From NCBI GenBank assembly GCA_963989245.1, contig OZ022339.1, positions 19,654,162 to 19,718,161 on the forward strand: 64,000 nucleotides of DNA. The letters are read 5' to 3'. A model generated the notes under the pieces. The model saw only the letters and a list, made by a program, of their open reading frames with translations, was not told the origin of the DNA and did not search any database. Made by a program: the position numbers and the translations under genes. The stretch comes from Nansenia antarctica. Lineage: Eukaryota > Chordata > Actinopteri > Argentiniformes > Microstomatidae. This document shows positions 42,351 through 53,163 of this stretch, piece after piece; within the stretch, counting starts at the first letter, position 1; each line of letters begins with the position of its first letter.

Positions 42351-45300
42351 GTCACATGTGGAATGTTCTCAACTAGCCTCAAATAATGTGCATACCCTTA
42401 TAAACAAACAACATGTAAAATAGGGACATAAAGGCCAGTACTCAACCTCAACGGCAGATTTTAGAAAGCGACTAAAACAGTCCTCTTCACTGAACGTTCT
42501 TTGATCTCATTCTTTGATTGCTACCAGTTTATCATGGCCATTTTACACGATGTTAAAGCTCAGAACTACATACTGGACCTTTAATGTTCATATGAAATAC
42601 TGTATAGCAAACCCAAATCATTTACATGGTAGTAAAACGTAAAGGTAGATTCTGGGGTATGATGTCATTACAAATGTTTTAGATAGACCAGAGAATAGAA
42701 TGTGTAGAGTTGAATGCAAATGTGTTTGATGACAGTTCTGTTTCATGTCCTATGGAAGAGTCTACTCGAAAGTGATCTACCCTCCAACCTATACTGACAC
42801 TGACAGGCTGGTAGGATTCTTGACCTCATGTTATTCATTACCACCAGACTTTTCTAGTTAATCAGAACAAAGGAAATACTGCCACCTGGTGGATATCAGT
42901 GAAAGTGTCACTAAGCCAAAAATGTGTCCACAGTAGGCCTACATGTATTTTGGAGACATTCAACATTGTTTTGTTAAACACCTCCCATTATTATTATGCT
43001 TTGTATGATGCATATTTTTATTTTGATATGCACACTTCCCAAAGCATCACATACTGATTAAAAAAGAACTTAAATAACTGCATCCATCCAGTCCAATCAG
43101 CTTGTGGAAGAATCCTATTTTTTTCTTTTGCTGTTTTCAATTGTTAAGATTTTCCCTTTTCTTATCAGGTGAGGTTATTTGGTAGTTGGTGGACAGTCAA
43201 ATGAACGGTGTCAACTTTGTTAATCATCACTGACCTAACCCTAACCCTCCTGGATCATTGTGATTGTGATTACTACAAGAATGTCATTTCATTATTGGTT
43301 TCAGTTCATAATATGTGTTGCAACCCACACCCATCTGACTCACTGGTAACATTGATACTCTTTGACCTCTATGTTTATCTCAGTTTAGTTCATTGTCACA
43401 GCCTCAAAACCTATTCAATCAAATATACAATGTGAAAGGATGTTCACAACTGAAAAAGAAGCAGTTCACAGCCTGATTACAATCAAAGGTTGTCTCTCTC
43501 ACCATTACCCATTTGAGCATTGTCAACTCTGCATAGTCAGAAACATTTGACTGCTCCAGTTGTTTGTTCCTGCTACACCCTCAGAGGAAGACAACAACTG
43601 GTCAAAGAACCTCTGGTTATGGAAGAAGAAACCGTTCTGTGGAGAGGAAGTGGGGGATATAGAAGAGTTCCCTAAAGGTGGGCTCAGCAATATAACGTTA
43701 CCATGGGAATGACCTCAAATGGGAATGACCTCAATGTTCCAACTTCACCCAAGCAAGACGTTTCACTCGTAGCTATTCTATAAGAGCGTGAAAGCACTGC
43801 CATGAAATTGAGCGTTCAACCTGCTTATAGGGTCGTTTCTACCCGTTTTGTAGCCATTTTGCAGTTTTGGTTGTATTACTTGCAATTTCTACGTAACCAG
43901 CTAACACTAAAGGGGCTATGGTAGTCCTAGAGAGAGGCTGGGGAGGGTCTAAGGCTCTAGTTGTTTTTCCACAAGGTGAAACAATCCCATCCTTTTCAGT
44001 CTGGGCAAGGCCACAAGTTGATGTCAATTAAGTCTAACTCTGTGTAAGGCATTTACATAAGGCCCAGAGTGGAGCACAGAGGCGGGTTTGTTTCCAGCTT
44101 GGCAATGGCCGTTACCTAGCTACGCAGTCCAGTTTTCAACACCTTCAGAAACTTCTCAGTTAAACACGCAACAAAAAAAGGCTTAATCCCTTGGAATACC
44201 CTATATTTAGAACAAGACTTCTCATTACTAGGATTCAGTGTTATGAATGCATATGGGGCATGTTGGTTGACATAGTGCCAGTTATGGTTCAAATGAGTGG
44301 GGGAAACGACTAGGAGAGGGAGTGGGAGGTTGTCTTGGTTCTTGGTTCTGGGGCCTCCTCCGTGTGTTTTGGTAGAGCTTCTAAAATGGATGACGTGTCT
44401 TTAAATTGGTGGGGTTGACAGCAGTTCCACTGTTTACTACGGTAATAACTGTGTTACAAATGCGTACTGTCTGATATTGCAGGAAACTGCATCTTGATAT
44501 TTGTATGATGAATAACTTCATATACAGTCATGTTTGTCAAACAATTCCAAATTAATTATTGTTTGTGTAGTGTTTTCTCTCTGCCAAGTTTTTATTTCTG
44601 TAATTATAATGGATCATGATCATTTTCTAATAGATACAAGTACAGATAGTGTACATCTCTACAGTGTTCAGATACACCTCTAGATGGCACACAATATGGA
44701 GGTTACATTCATTGGGCAGGATTGCTTGTTTCAGACAGGTGCAGGATACCATTATAGATGATTTCAAACGAGTCAAACCCTTCTCATTTTCTTCCTGTGT
44801 GGGTTGGTTCAGATATAAAAAAAGTGCTTCCCATTGGGAATTTCAGTATTGATGAAAATCCCATAAAAGTAAGCACTCAAAACGACGCTAAGATATTTAA
44901 TCAGTCCCTTCTCGAATTAAACTGATTTAGGCCACCAGCCTCTTTCAGAAAATAACTGACATTTGTCCCACAAGAATGTAGCACTCCAAATTAATTGGTT
45001 ACAGAGGGTAAATTAGGAGTGAGATATTCTAGATGTTTCCTGGGGGACCTCCAAAATAGGTCGCCCTCACAGTGGGACACACCCTGGCCAAGACAGGGAG
45101 TTTGCAGAAATGTGTCAGAGATTTAAGGGTACAGTTCAGGCAAAGTGGTGAACTGCCCAAATTGTAATCACGCAGGGGGTTAATTGAAGCCCATGGCATG
45201 AGAAAATAGCCTTTGTGGCCATGCGTGTCTGTGCACTACGGAGGGATGTGGATTTGGGCTACGTACATACTTTCCAGTTTCCATAGGGAGAGAGAGACAG

Positions 45301-45690
45301 ACTAAACACGGTATTGGATAGTCTTATGCTATTAACACTTTATACACTTTTTAATAACACTTTATAAGTGTTCAACAAACTATCAACAAACTATTCAACT
45401 AACTATCCACTAACTCTAGCCTGCTGACCCTAACCCTTACTCTTAACTCTGAGTACATTATATCTATAGATAAACTCAAAGTTTAGAGAAGACTCAATCA
45501 CAGCTCTCCAGAGATGTAAAAAAGAGTCTTATTATTTTCAGGTTGTTCTATTTTTGGAGTGGAGGGATTGGGGTCAAAGTGCACATATTTGCTCACAGAC
45601 TGGAATTCCTACATCATTTTTCCATTACCCAGTGTGTAGAGGGAGGGGCTTCGGTTTGGCCCAGTTGAAGTCCATTATCAGCAAGTGGAC
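42351..45690. other. Intergenic, nothing recognised
   Basis: About 3.3 kb of AT-rich sequence with no supported gene, terminus or tandem array. Possibly unique or ancient-repeat DNA. Confidence 0.45.
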
Positions 45691-45814
45691 AAGATACACA
45701 CACACACACACCCACACCCACACACCTACACCCACATCCACACCCACACCCACACACACACTCACCCACACACACACACACACACCCACACCCACACCCA
45801 CACACACGCACACG

Positions 45815-45851
<37 letters not shown>

Positions 45852-45856
45852 ACGCA

Positions 45857-45918
<62 letters not shown>
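45691..45918. repeat. (CA)n array with CCCACA interruptions
   Basis: About 230 bases of CA units with ACACCCACACCC and ACGCACGCGC variants. Confidence 0.95.
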
Positions 45919-45920
<2 letters not shown>

Positions 45921-46440
45921 CAAACAACCTTCTTTGCCTTGTTCCCCTGTGGGATATCCTGTCCAGAGCTAACAGTAGCTAACACTGTAGTATTTACGAG
46001 ATCCTATGGAACACATTACCTGGACTGTTATCATGTTGAACCTCAGCACATATTTATACTGTTATTTTTAGGGCCATGTCCACTGGCTTCCCACTCTCTT
46101 GAATAACAAAGGAGAGGGGCTAAGCGTTATTCTAGTCTTGGCAAATATAGACCCACAGCCTCAACTGCAGTAAATGGCAAAACACCAAATGTATTTTCTT
46201 CTCCTTTGCTTTTCTTCTCCCTATTAAGGGAACTGTTAATAGTCTCTTTTTCCTTGTTTACACAAAACTATTAACCCTCAGTTAACCATCTCCTGCACAG
46301 TGCAGCTCAGTAAATGCTGTTAGCTTTATGATAAACATCAGTCAGTCAAGATCAAGAACATTATGTGTACATAGAAGTGTGGAATGGATGACAAGGAATT
46401 AGTTGCAATAAGCTATTAGAAAGCACAAATTATTTGATAT
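45919..46440. other. Intergenic, nothing recognised
   Basis: About 520 bases without a supported feature. Confidence 0.45.
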
Positions 46441-46464
46441 TTTTGCTGTGTCGGTACTTCTAGA

Positions 46465-46512
46465 CTTTGAGCTGCAACATTTGCAGGCAGGAAAAGTGCT
46501 ATACAAATAAAA

Positions 46513-46551
<39 letters not shown>
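46465..46551 (+). mobile_element. CR1/L2-like LINE 3' tail
   Basis: ACTTTGAGCTGCAACATTTG, GGAAAAGTGCTATACAAATA and (TTA)n match the tail of the copies at 23.6 and 30.3 kb. No coding part remains. Confidence 0.75.
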
Positions 46552-46852
46552 GCACAAGCCAAAGCAGAGATAGTGTATACTAGCAACCTGGTAACACTTG
46601 GTACAAAATGCAAACAAATGATGTGATAAAAGTGAGTTGGCAGTACTCCCGCCCACCATGGGCAGTAATGAATGAGTGCAGTGGGTTTGCACTGCATCCT
46701 CATGTCTGTGGTAGAGAGGCTGGTCATGTCTGCTGAGCACAACACAACCACATACAAAGCAGCCGGAGATCGTGGGCTCTACCCCATCCGCAGTGGCTAA
46801 TCTGCAGCAGGAAGGGCTCGACTTGCACCCAATGTCCCTCTCATCTCATACA

Positions 46853-47046
46853 CCCACACCCACACCCACACCCACCCATTGAACCAAACACCCACCCACC
46901 CAACTGCAACTGCAACCCACCCACATCCCTCCACCTACCCACACACACACACACACACACACCCTTGACACACGCACTTGCATGCACGCACTTATACGCA
47001 CTTGCACACACTCGCACGCACTTGCACACACACACACACACACACA

Positions 47047-47141
<95 letters not shown>

Positions 47142-47157
47142 ACAGACACACACACAG
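46853..47157. repeat. CCCACA, (CA)n and (GCAC)n compound array
   Basis: CACCCACAC units (46853-46880), CA (46941-46962), then CA and a (GCAC) block at 47047-47090, then CA to about 47157. Confidence 0.93.
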
Positions 47158-47845
47158 CCAGGCGTCCTCCCCCATGCATGAGTACATCAGCTCCTCAGCC
47201 TTTAGGGATCTCAAGATTCCATTCTTAACGTGATGTGTTTGATGTACAGTAAACGCTGGACAACGATTGGAACCAGACTCGGTAGAAGAAATGTTCTAAT
47301 CCCTATCTGAACACAACTTTCCTAAATCCCACTAACTCATAATGTGGGCCCCACGAATGAGACACATACAAGCATAAGGCCACAGCTCTCTCTTAAAGAG
47401 GTCAACATTAAGATGTTCTAGCATGTGAAGTAGGTTGACATTGTGTAGCCTTAAACACTATAAGAAATCTAATATGAGAAGACACAAAAATGTATCTCTC
47501 TTATTATCATCTTATCATCGTGTATCATATGTAACAAACAAAAAAAGCTGAGTAGTCACTCATCATTATGCATATGCAGATCTACACACCACAGGAACAT
47601 TGATGCTCATAATTCCATAACAACCAAATTCAGTGGGGGGCTAACCAGCTGATTTAGAGACCTGCCTTATCAGCACAAGACTGGTATAACGACAGGTGTG
47701 GTGTGGTAATGTCAGTTGTCCAAAGCGAACAATCTACGTCAGTTTAGCTTATGTTGTAACACCTTTCTAGTCAAGGTCAAGAGACTTCAAGATACATAGC
47801 ATTGCAAGAGACCACGATGAACAGCTAGATCTCAGCATGCACATA
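47158..47845. other. Intergenic, nothing recognised
   Basis: About 690 bases without a supported feature. Confidence 0.45.
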
Positions 47846-48010
47846 CGAATGAATGGTCTTTATTGTCATTAATATAGTACAGGTACCATACAACGAAATT
47901 TGGGAGGGGGGGCTCCCCTGGTGCTAGGATTTTTTTTTTTTTTACTAAAAACAAGAAGGGAAAAAGAGCTGGTTTACATAAATAAAGGCTATATACACTA
48001 TCCACTATAC
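47846..48010 (-). repeat. 'TTTATTGTCATT' dispersed repeat, copy 2 (left part)
   Basis: Matches 4812-4975 closely. It is interrupted by the gypsy element after ACTATAC and resumes at 52544 with AATACTATACTATACAAATA, showing that this repeat was the insertion target. Confidence 0.75.
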
Positions 48011-48246
48011 TGTAGTGCCGGAGGAAAAAGGAAAGACGTAGGCAACGTAATGATAACTGTTTAATCAAAACAACAACTTGTACTCTCAGTACAGGACCAG
48101 AAAAATGGTTACCAAAACTCGTGTATCTAAACAGGAAGGTGCAACGTTAATAATCCTCCCCTCTGCCCCTAGTGCCAGAACTGGTTCCCTCCCACTACAC
48201 AACCAACAGTAAGAGGAGAACATGAACCCATAATGTAGTCACTACA
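48011..48246 (-). repeat. 3' LTR of the CsRn1-like element
   Basis: 236 bp. The coding strand starts TGTAGTGACTACA and ends CGGCACTACA. It is preceded on that strand by a G8-containing polypurine tract (48251-48258). Apparently identical to 52308-52543. Confidence 0.93.
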
Positions 48247-48268
48247 CCAGCCCCCCCCAGTGTTCACC

Positions 48269-51200
48269 TCAATATTGGAAATCCTCACGGCGAGGAGGGC
48301 GTATGGCCCGGCCCCTACGATCGTAGGTAAAGTCAGGAGGTGCGGGAGGAGGTGTGACATCGCCCATCACGTCCTCCTGCAGGGAAGGACGGGGGGCAGC
48401 GACGACCGGGGGCTCGCGAGCTGCGGGGGGTTGTCGGGGTCGGAGGGGGGAATGGCCAGGGCGCGGCAGGGGAGGTAGGACTGGAGGCCGGCCTCTGCGC
48501 GGTGGCAGGGCCAAGTCCAGGGGCAGTTCAAGGTCCAAGTGGGCCGGTTTGAGGCGATCAACGGACACACACTCAGGCCTACCCCCCATGTCAACCATGA
48601 AGTTCTTGGCTCCGGCCTCGATGACACGGAAAGGCCCGTCATAAGGAGGACGTAGTGGAGTCCTGTGGCCATCATGACGAATGAAAACGAACCTCGCTGA
48701 GTGCAGCTCCGGGGGCACCCTCGAAGTAGGGACACCATGCTGCGTAGTCGGGACCGGGACGAAGGTCCTGGCGCTGTCCAGCAGGGAGGCGCGCTGAGCG
48801 GCGGCGGACCAGGGCTCCGTTGACTTGGGAATGAAGTCACCGGGGACCCGCAGCGGCTGTCCAAACACCAGCTCAGCGGACGACGACTGGAGGTCCTCCT
48901 TAGGCGCTGTCCTGAGCCCCAGCATGACCCACGGCAGCTTGTCAAGCCAGTCGCTGTCCGTGAGGCTGGCTCGAAGGGCGGCCTTCATGGATCGATGGAA
49001 ACGCTCACAGAGCCCGTTCGCCTGCGGGTGATAGGCGGTTGTGCGGTGGAGCTTGACCCCCAGATTCTCCGCCACCGCTGCCCACAGCTCTGAAGTAAAC
49101 TGTGAGCCACGGTCAGAGGAGAGATCAGCAGGGGTGCCGTAGCGGGAGACCCACACCGCGATGAACGCCCGGGCCAGGTCGGGGGCTGTCGTTGAGGAGA
49201 GCGGAACTGCCTCCGGCCAGCGAGTCGTCCTGTCCACCATGGTAAAGAGATAGGTGTATCCGTGCGAGGGGGGCAGCGGCCCTACCAGGTCCACGTTTAC
49301 ATGATCGAACCTCCGCTCAGGCACAGAGAACTGCTCCAGGGGGGCCTTGACGTGTCGATGCACCTTGGCGCGCTGGCAGGCGATGCACGTGTCAACCCAG
49401 GCCCTCACATCCCTCTTGAGCCCATGCCAGACGAATTTCTCTGACACCAGCCGTGAGGACGGTTTCCTACCAGGGTGAGACAAGCCGTGTATCGCCTCGA
49501 AGGCGGGGCGCCTCCAGTTGGCGGGGACCACCGGTCGTGGCTGACCCATGGAGACGTCGCACAGGAGCGTGGCCCCTGCGTCACCGAAAACCACCTCTTC
49601 TAGGCGCAGTCCTGTGTCCGACAACTTGAGAGCCTGGACGGCGGGGTCGGCGGCCTGGTCTGCAGCCATGCGCGCGTAGTCCAAACCCAGATGGACCGCA
49701 CCAACCACCGCCCTGGAGAGACAATCCGCGACCTGGTTGGACTTCCCAGCAACGTGCTGGATGTCTGTGGTGAACTCGGATATGTAGGCGAGCTGGCGCT
49801 GTTGGCGGTCGGACCACGGCTCCGCCACCTTGGACATGGCGTGCGTGAGTGGCTTGTGGTCCACGTAGGCCGTAAACTCGCGGCCCTCCAGTAAAAAACG
49901 GAAGTGTCTGACAGCAAGCCACAGCCCGAGGAGCTCCCTGTCGAATGTGCTGTACCTTTGCTCTCTGGGAGACAGCTGGCGGCTGAAGAATGCAAGAGGC
50001 TGCCAGGCGTCCCCAACCCACTGTTCGTACACCGCTCCCACAGCAAAGTCAGAGGCGTCCGTGGTGAGAGCAGTGGGTGCCGAGGGCGAGGGGTGGGCCA
50101 ACATGGCAGCGCGGGCCAGGGCCGCCTTGGTGTCCTGAAAGGCTTTGACACGCTCCGCCGTCCAGTCCACCGGCTGCTTCAGAGTCTTGCCCTTCTGGGC
50201 ATCGTACAGAGGCCGCAGGATGTGAGCGATGTGGTGGAGGAAGCGATAGTAGAAGGTTACCATCCCGATGAACCCCTTGAGCTCGCTGATTGTGCTGGGG
50301 CGCGGGAAAGCAGCGACAGCTTCTACCTTCGAGGGGAGGGGGGTCACCCCCACTGCGGAGACCCGGTGCCCGAGAAAGTCGATGGCGTTCCGTCCGAACT
50401 CACACTTCGCCGGATTGACAATCAGCCCATGTTGGCTGAGCCGTGTGAAAAGGGCCCGGAGGTGGGACAGGTGCTCCTCCTCCGTGGTGCTTGCGACGAG
50501 GATGTCATCCAAGTAGACGAAGAGGAATGGTAGGTCCCGGAGCACCGAGTGCATGAGGCGTTGGAAGGTCTGCGCCGCGTTCTTCAGGCCGAACGGCATC
50601 CGCAGAAACTCGAAGAGCCCAAATGGCGTGATTACGGCCGTCTTAGGGACGTCCTCGGGGTGCACCGGCACCTGATGGTACCCCCGTACCAGGTCCACTT
50701 TGGAGAAGAAGCGTTTGCCTGCCAGGTTCGCTGAAAAGTCCTGGACATGTGGGACCGGGTAGCGGTCAGGCTTGGACGCGTCGTTGAGGCGGCGGTAGTC
50801 CCCACATGGGCGCCACCCGCCGTCTGACTTAGGGACGATGTGCAGGGGAGACGCCCAGGGGCTGCTCGAGCGCCGAACGATGCCCACCTGCTCCATATGC
50901 GCAAACTCCGCCCTGGCGATGGCCAGCTTCTCCGGGTTGAGGCGCCTGGCCCTGGCGTGGAGGGGAGGCCCCTCGGTCTCGATGTGGTGCTCCACTCCGT
51001 GTTTCACCGTGGGCGCGGAGAAGGTGGGCTTGGCAAGGTCGGGGAATTCGGCGAGCAGCCGAAGGTACTGGTCACTTTCGGCGAGCGTATTGGACCACCC
51101 GCTGTAGACCGCCTCCCCCTGCGTACAGGCGAATGAAGCGAAAGTCTGTGAGTTGACCAGGCGCCTGTTCCCCACGTCCACCAACAGGTTGTGGGCGCAC

Positions 51201-51577
51201 AGAAAATCCGCACCAAGGAGGGGAAATGTGACAGCCGCTATGACAAAATCCCACGAAAAACATTGCCCTCCGAAGCACACGTCCACCGCCCTAGTGCCGT
51301 AAGAGCAGATAGGTGTGCCGTCCGCGCCTGCCAACTGCGGACCACGCTCCTCCTTCGCCATATCCGATCTCTCTGCCGGAATGATGCTCCACTGGGCACC
51401 TGTGTCACAAAGGAAACTGCGACCAGAGGCGGTGTCTTGTATGAAGAGCAGCCTGTTGGTGACGCCAGCGCTCAGGGCCACTACTGAGCGCCGGCCCCGC
51501 CGTTTCCCGTCGGTCCGAAGGTGCAGGGTGAGCGGCACCGTTTGGCCTTGGCGCCAAAAGTGGCGTGGTAGAAACAA
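48269..51577 (-). CDS. Pol polyprotein (protease, RT, RNase H, integrase)
   Basis: Open for 1102 codons. It is expressed by -1 frameshifting from gag near 51502-51508, so the first codons of the open frame are probably not used. Protease: SFLCDTGAQWSIIP. RT: FSKVDLVRGYHQVPV and FVYLDDILVAS (near 50503-50517). RNase H: LTTDASDFAVGAVYEQW and YVDHKPLTHAM. Integrase: HGLSHPGRKPSSRLV, then CIACQRAK, the DDE core from HVNVDLVGPLPPS through SDRGSQFTSELW to YHPQANGLCERFHRS, and a GPY/F-type end (PPYDGPFRVIEAG). No chromodomain. The frame stops 22 bases before the 3' LTR. All catalytic motifs look intact, so the element may still be able to move. Confidence 0.92.
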   Translation of the reverse strand: MFLPRHFWRQGQTVPLTLHLRTDGKRRGRRSVVALSAGVTNRLLFIQDTASGRSFLCDTGAQWSIIPAERSDMAKEERGPQLAGADGTPICSYGTRAVDVCFGGQCFSWDFVIAAVTFPLLGADFLCAHNLLVDVGNRRLVNSQTFASFACTQGEAVYSGWSNTLAESDQYLRLLAEFPDLAKPTFSAPTVKHGVEHHIETEGPPLHARARRLNPEKLAIARAEFAHMEQVGIVRRSSSPWASPLHIVPKSDGGWRPCGDYRRLNDASKPDRYPVPHVQDFSANLAGKRFFSKVDLVRGYHQVPVHPEDVPKTAVITPFGLFEFLRMPFGLKNAAQTFQRLMHSVLRDLPFLFVYLDDILVASTTEEEHLSHLRALFTRLSQHGLIVNPAKCEFGRNAIDFLGHRVSAVGVTPLPSKVEAVAAFPRPSTISELKGFIGMVTFYYRFLHHIAHILRPLYDAQKGKTLKQPVDWTAERVKAFQDTKAALARAAMLAHPSPSAPTALTTDASDFAVGAVYEQWVGDAWQPLAFFSRQLSPREQRYSTFDRELLGLWLAVRHFRFLLEGREFTAYVDHKPLTHAMSKVAEPWSDRQQRQLAYISEFTTDIQHVAGKSNQVADCLSRAVVGAVHLGLDYARMAADQAADPAVQALKLSDTGLRLEEVVFGDAGATLLCDVSMGQPRPVVPANWRRPAFEAIHGLSHPGRKPSSRLVSEKFVWHGLKRDVRAWVDTCIACQRAKVHRHVKAPLEQFSVPERRFDHVNVDLVGPLPPSHGYTYLFTMVDRTTRWPEAVPLSSTTAPDLARAFIAVWVSRYGTPADLSSDRGSQFTSELWAAVAENLGVKLHRTTAYHPQANGLCERFHRSMKAALRASLTDSDWLDKLPWVMLGLRTAPKEDLQSSSAELVFGQPLRVPGDFIPKSTEPWSAAAQRASLLDSARTFVPVPTTQHGVPTSRVPPELHSARFVFIRHDGHRTPLRPPYDGPFRVIEAGAKNFMVDMGGRPECVSVDRLKPAHLDLELPLDLALPPRRGRPPVLPPLPRPGHSPLRPRQPPAAREPPVVAAPRPSLQEDVMGDVTPPPAPPDFTYDRRGRAIRPPRREDFQY
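51465..51508 (-). promoter_or_regulatory. -1 ribosomal frameshift signal (slippery heptamer plus hairpin)
   Basis: On the coding strand the heptamer GGGAAAC (51508-51502) is in the correct gag phase (G|GGA|AAC). A 7-nt spacer (GGCGGGG) follows. Then comes the hairpin CCGGCGCTCAG, loop TAGTGGCC, CTGAGCGCTGG, 11 pairs with one G-U. The gag stop codon lies at the start of the loop. Slippage enters the pol frame with no intervening stop. GGGAAAC is a known retroviral slippery sequence. Confidence 0.8.
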
Positions 51578-52233
51578 TGGCCCGCAGCGTTACCCTGCTG
51601 GCCAGAAGGTCTGGCGTCATCCTTCGCTCTCCTGCGACGGTCGGGTGGCGGGGCGGCCGCGGGAGCGAGCAGGTCGGGGGACCGTTGAGGCATGGCCAAG
51701 ACGAACCGGTCCGCCTCCCTGGCCAGGGCGCGGGGCTCCATGATGGCGGTGTTGGCCAGCGCCATCCTAACTTGAGCTGGCAATGTGCGCATGAACAGCT
51801 CTGTGAAGAGGATCATGGGGTCTTCTGTACCGAGCAGGTTTAGCATCCTCTCCATGCTCGCAGAAGGCCTCTCGTCACCCAAGTCCGACATGGCAAATAG
51901 GCGACGCACCCTCTCCGCAGTGGACAGTTCAAATGTCTCTAGAAGCAGGGCCTTGAGGCGCTCATATTTGTTCGTCGTCGGGGGAGCAGACAAAAAACCT
52001 ACCACTCGAGCCGCGGTGGAGCTGCCCAACATTGCCACAGCATGGTTGTACCGGTCGTCGTCGTCATCGATGTCACTTTTATTGAAATGTGCCTCTACAA
52101 TAGCAAACCATGCAGCAGGCGTTGAGTCCCAGAATTCTGGTAGCTTGAGAGTGGGAGTGTGCGCACCACGCGTTACCCTGACAGGGGATGGTGATGGCTG
52201 CCGCTGGTTTGAACGTCTTCCTCGCCCGGACAT
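51481..52233 (-). CDS. Gag protein of the CsRn1-like element
   Basis: 250 residues from an ATG at 52233 (MSGRGRRSNQRQPSPSP); an upstream in-frame ATG lies in the LTR and is less likely to be used. A capsid-like helical region follows (LPEFWDSTPAAWFAIVEAHF, then DRYNHAVAMLGSS, and LFMRTLPAQVRMALAN). Near the C-terminus is the CHHC-type finger CFYHATFGAKAKRCRSPC. It forms the particle that packages element RNA. The leader between LTR and ATG is 74 nt and holds the primer site. It ends TAG at 51481-51483, just downstream of the slippery site. Confidence 0.85.
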   Translation of the reverse strand: MSGRGRRSNQRQPSPSPVRVTRGAHTPTLKLPEFWDSTPAAWFAIVEAHFNKSDIDDDDDRYNHAVAMLGSSTAARVVGFLSAPPTTNKYERLKALLLETFELSTAERVRRLFAMSDLGDERPSASMERMLNLLGTEDPMILFTELFMRTLPAQVRMALANTAIMEPRALAREADRFVLAMPQRSPDLLAPAAAPPPDRRRRAKDDARPSGQQGNAAGHCFYHATFGAKAKRCRSPCTFGPTGNGGAGAQ

Positions 52234-52287
52234 TTTGCAGGATTGTAATGTTCGTCGCTGGTTTTCGTACACAATTACGTTAACAAA

Positions 52288-52306
52288 AATCCACGTCGGG
52301 TCACCA
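52288..52306 (-). promoter_or_regulatory. tRNA-Trp-like primer-binding site
   Basis: On the coding strand TGGTGACCCGACGTGGATT begins one base after the 5' LTR. From memory, the complement of the eukaryotic tRNA-Trp 3' end reads TGGTGACCCCGACGTGAT, so the match is close but lacks one C. Confidence 0.7.
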
Positions 52307-52307
52307 G

Positions 52308-52543
52308 TGTAGTGCCGGAGGAAAAAGGAAAGACGTAGGCAACGTAATGATAACTGTTTAATCAAAACAACAACTTGTACTCTCAGTACAGGACCAGAAA
52401 AATGGTTACCAAAACTCGTGTATCTAAACAGGAAGGTGCAACGTTAATAATCCTCCCCTCTGCCCCTAGTGCCAGAACTGGTTCCCTCCCACTACACAAC
52501 CAACAGTAAGAGGAGAACATGAACCCATAATGTAGTCACTACA
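52308..52543 (-). repeat. 5' LTR of the CsRn1-like element
   Basis: 236 bp, apparently identical to 48011-48246. Flanked on the right by ATAC, the target copy, and the interrupted dispersed repeat. Confidence 0.93.
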
Positions 52544-52600
52544 ATACTATACTATACAAATAAAACACTGTGCTCTACTTTGTTTAAGCAGAGAATATAT
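52544..52600 (-). repeat. 'TTTATTGTCATT' dispersed repeat, copy 2 (right part)
   Basis: AATACTATACTATACAAATA then AAACACTGTGCTCTACT parallels 4972-5010 of copy 1. Confidence 0.65.
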
Positions 52601-52689
52601 TTTTATACCTATTTTTTGGTGTCATGGTACACCTTATGTATCCAATTAATATATGAGTCAATTTGGGGGGGCAGAGGGGCAGAGCGCAA

Positions 52690-53163
52690 ACTGCCCTAAG
52701 TGTTGCTGTCGTGGTGTACTGCCCTTTTAAGAGCTTCATCTTTCCATTCGCTCGGTGACGTCAGAGCAGTGGAGGACTTCAGCCTATCCTCTCTAAACAA
52801 TCCAGGCGAATGGTCCTGGCTGATTCGCGCATACGAGGGCTACTTTTTCAGTGCAAAAGCGGCAGGGAAACACTCCTCGCTGAGATGAACCAGAGCCCAG
52901 CAGCAGTCGCCGTGGATTAAAAAAACCGGACAACTTTGAACGATGGCTGTGAACGTGAGAAAGTAGTCAAACACACATCCACGGAACGGACCGAAGCCAC
53001 TAGATGCACAGGAGGGCACAGCTAGTATGAGAGAGGCGAGCCGTCACAAACCTGGCTGCACTCACACTTCAACACTATTCTAAACCACACCAGTCTCGAC
53101 AGTTATTATTCTCAAGAGTTTTGTTGCTTTCAATCCTATCAAGTCAACGGAATTCAAAGAATT
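52690..53163 (+). promoter_or_regulatory. inpp5a: Probable inpp5a promoter and 5' UTR
   Basis: About 470 bases before the start codon with rising GC content. It contains a full palindromic CRE, TGACGTCA, at 52756-52763, and CCATTCGCTCGG just before it. Parts of the region are likely transcribed as 5' UTR (for example the ACGGAACGGACCGAAGCC patch near 52980). No TATA box is clear. Confidence 0.5.
52756..52763 (+). promoter_or_regulatory. inpp5a: Palindromic CRE (TGACGTCA)
   Basis: A perfect consensus CREB/ATF site 400 bases upstream of the inpp5a start codon. The consensus is established; its use here is inferred from position. Confidence 0.45.

Larger units (their letters stand above)
48011..52543 (-). 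mobile_element. Complete CsRn1-like Ty3/gypsy retrotransposon
   Basis: The 4533-bp element has two 236-bp LTRs that look identical and a 4-bp ATAC target duplication. It is on the minus strand with gag and pol in separate frames joined by a -1 frameshift signal. The primer site begins TGGTGACCC and continues GACGTGGATT, close to the complement of a tRNA-Trp 3' end. The gag finger CFYHATFGAKAKRCRSPC has the CHHC-type pattern I associate with the CsRn1 clade. It lies about 620 bp upstream of the inpp5a start codon, in antisense. Confidence 0.93.

Noticed and set aside
43232..43247. CTAACCCTAACCCT, telomere-like
   Set aside because: Only two units; too short to be an interstitial telomeric array.
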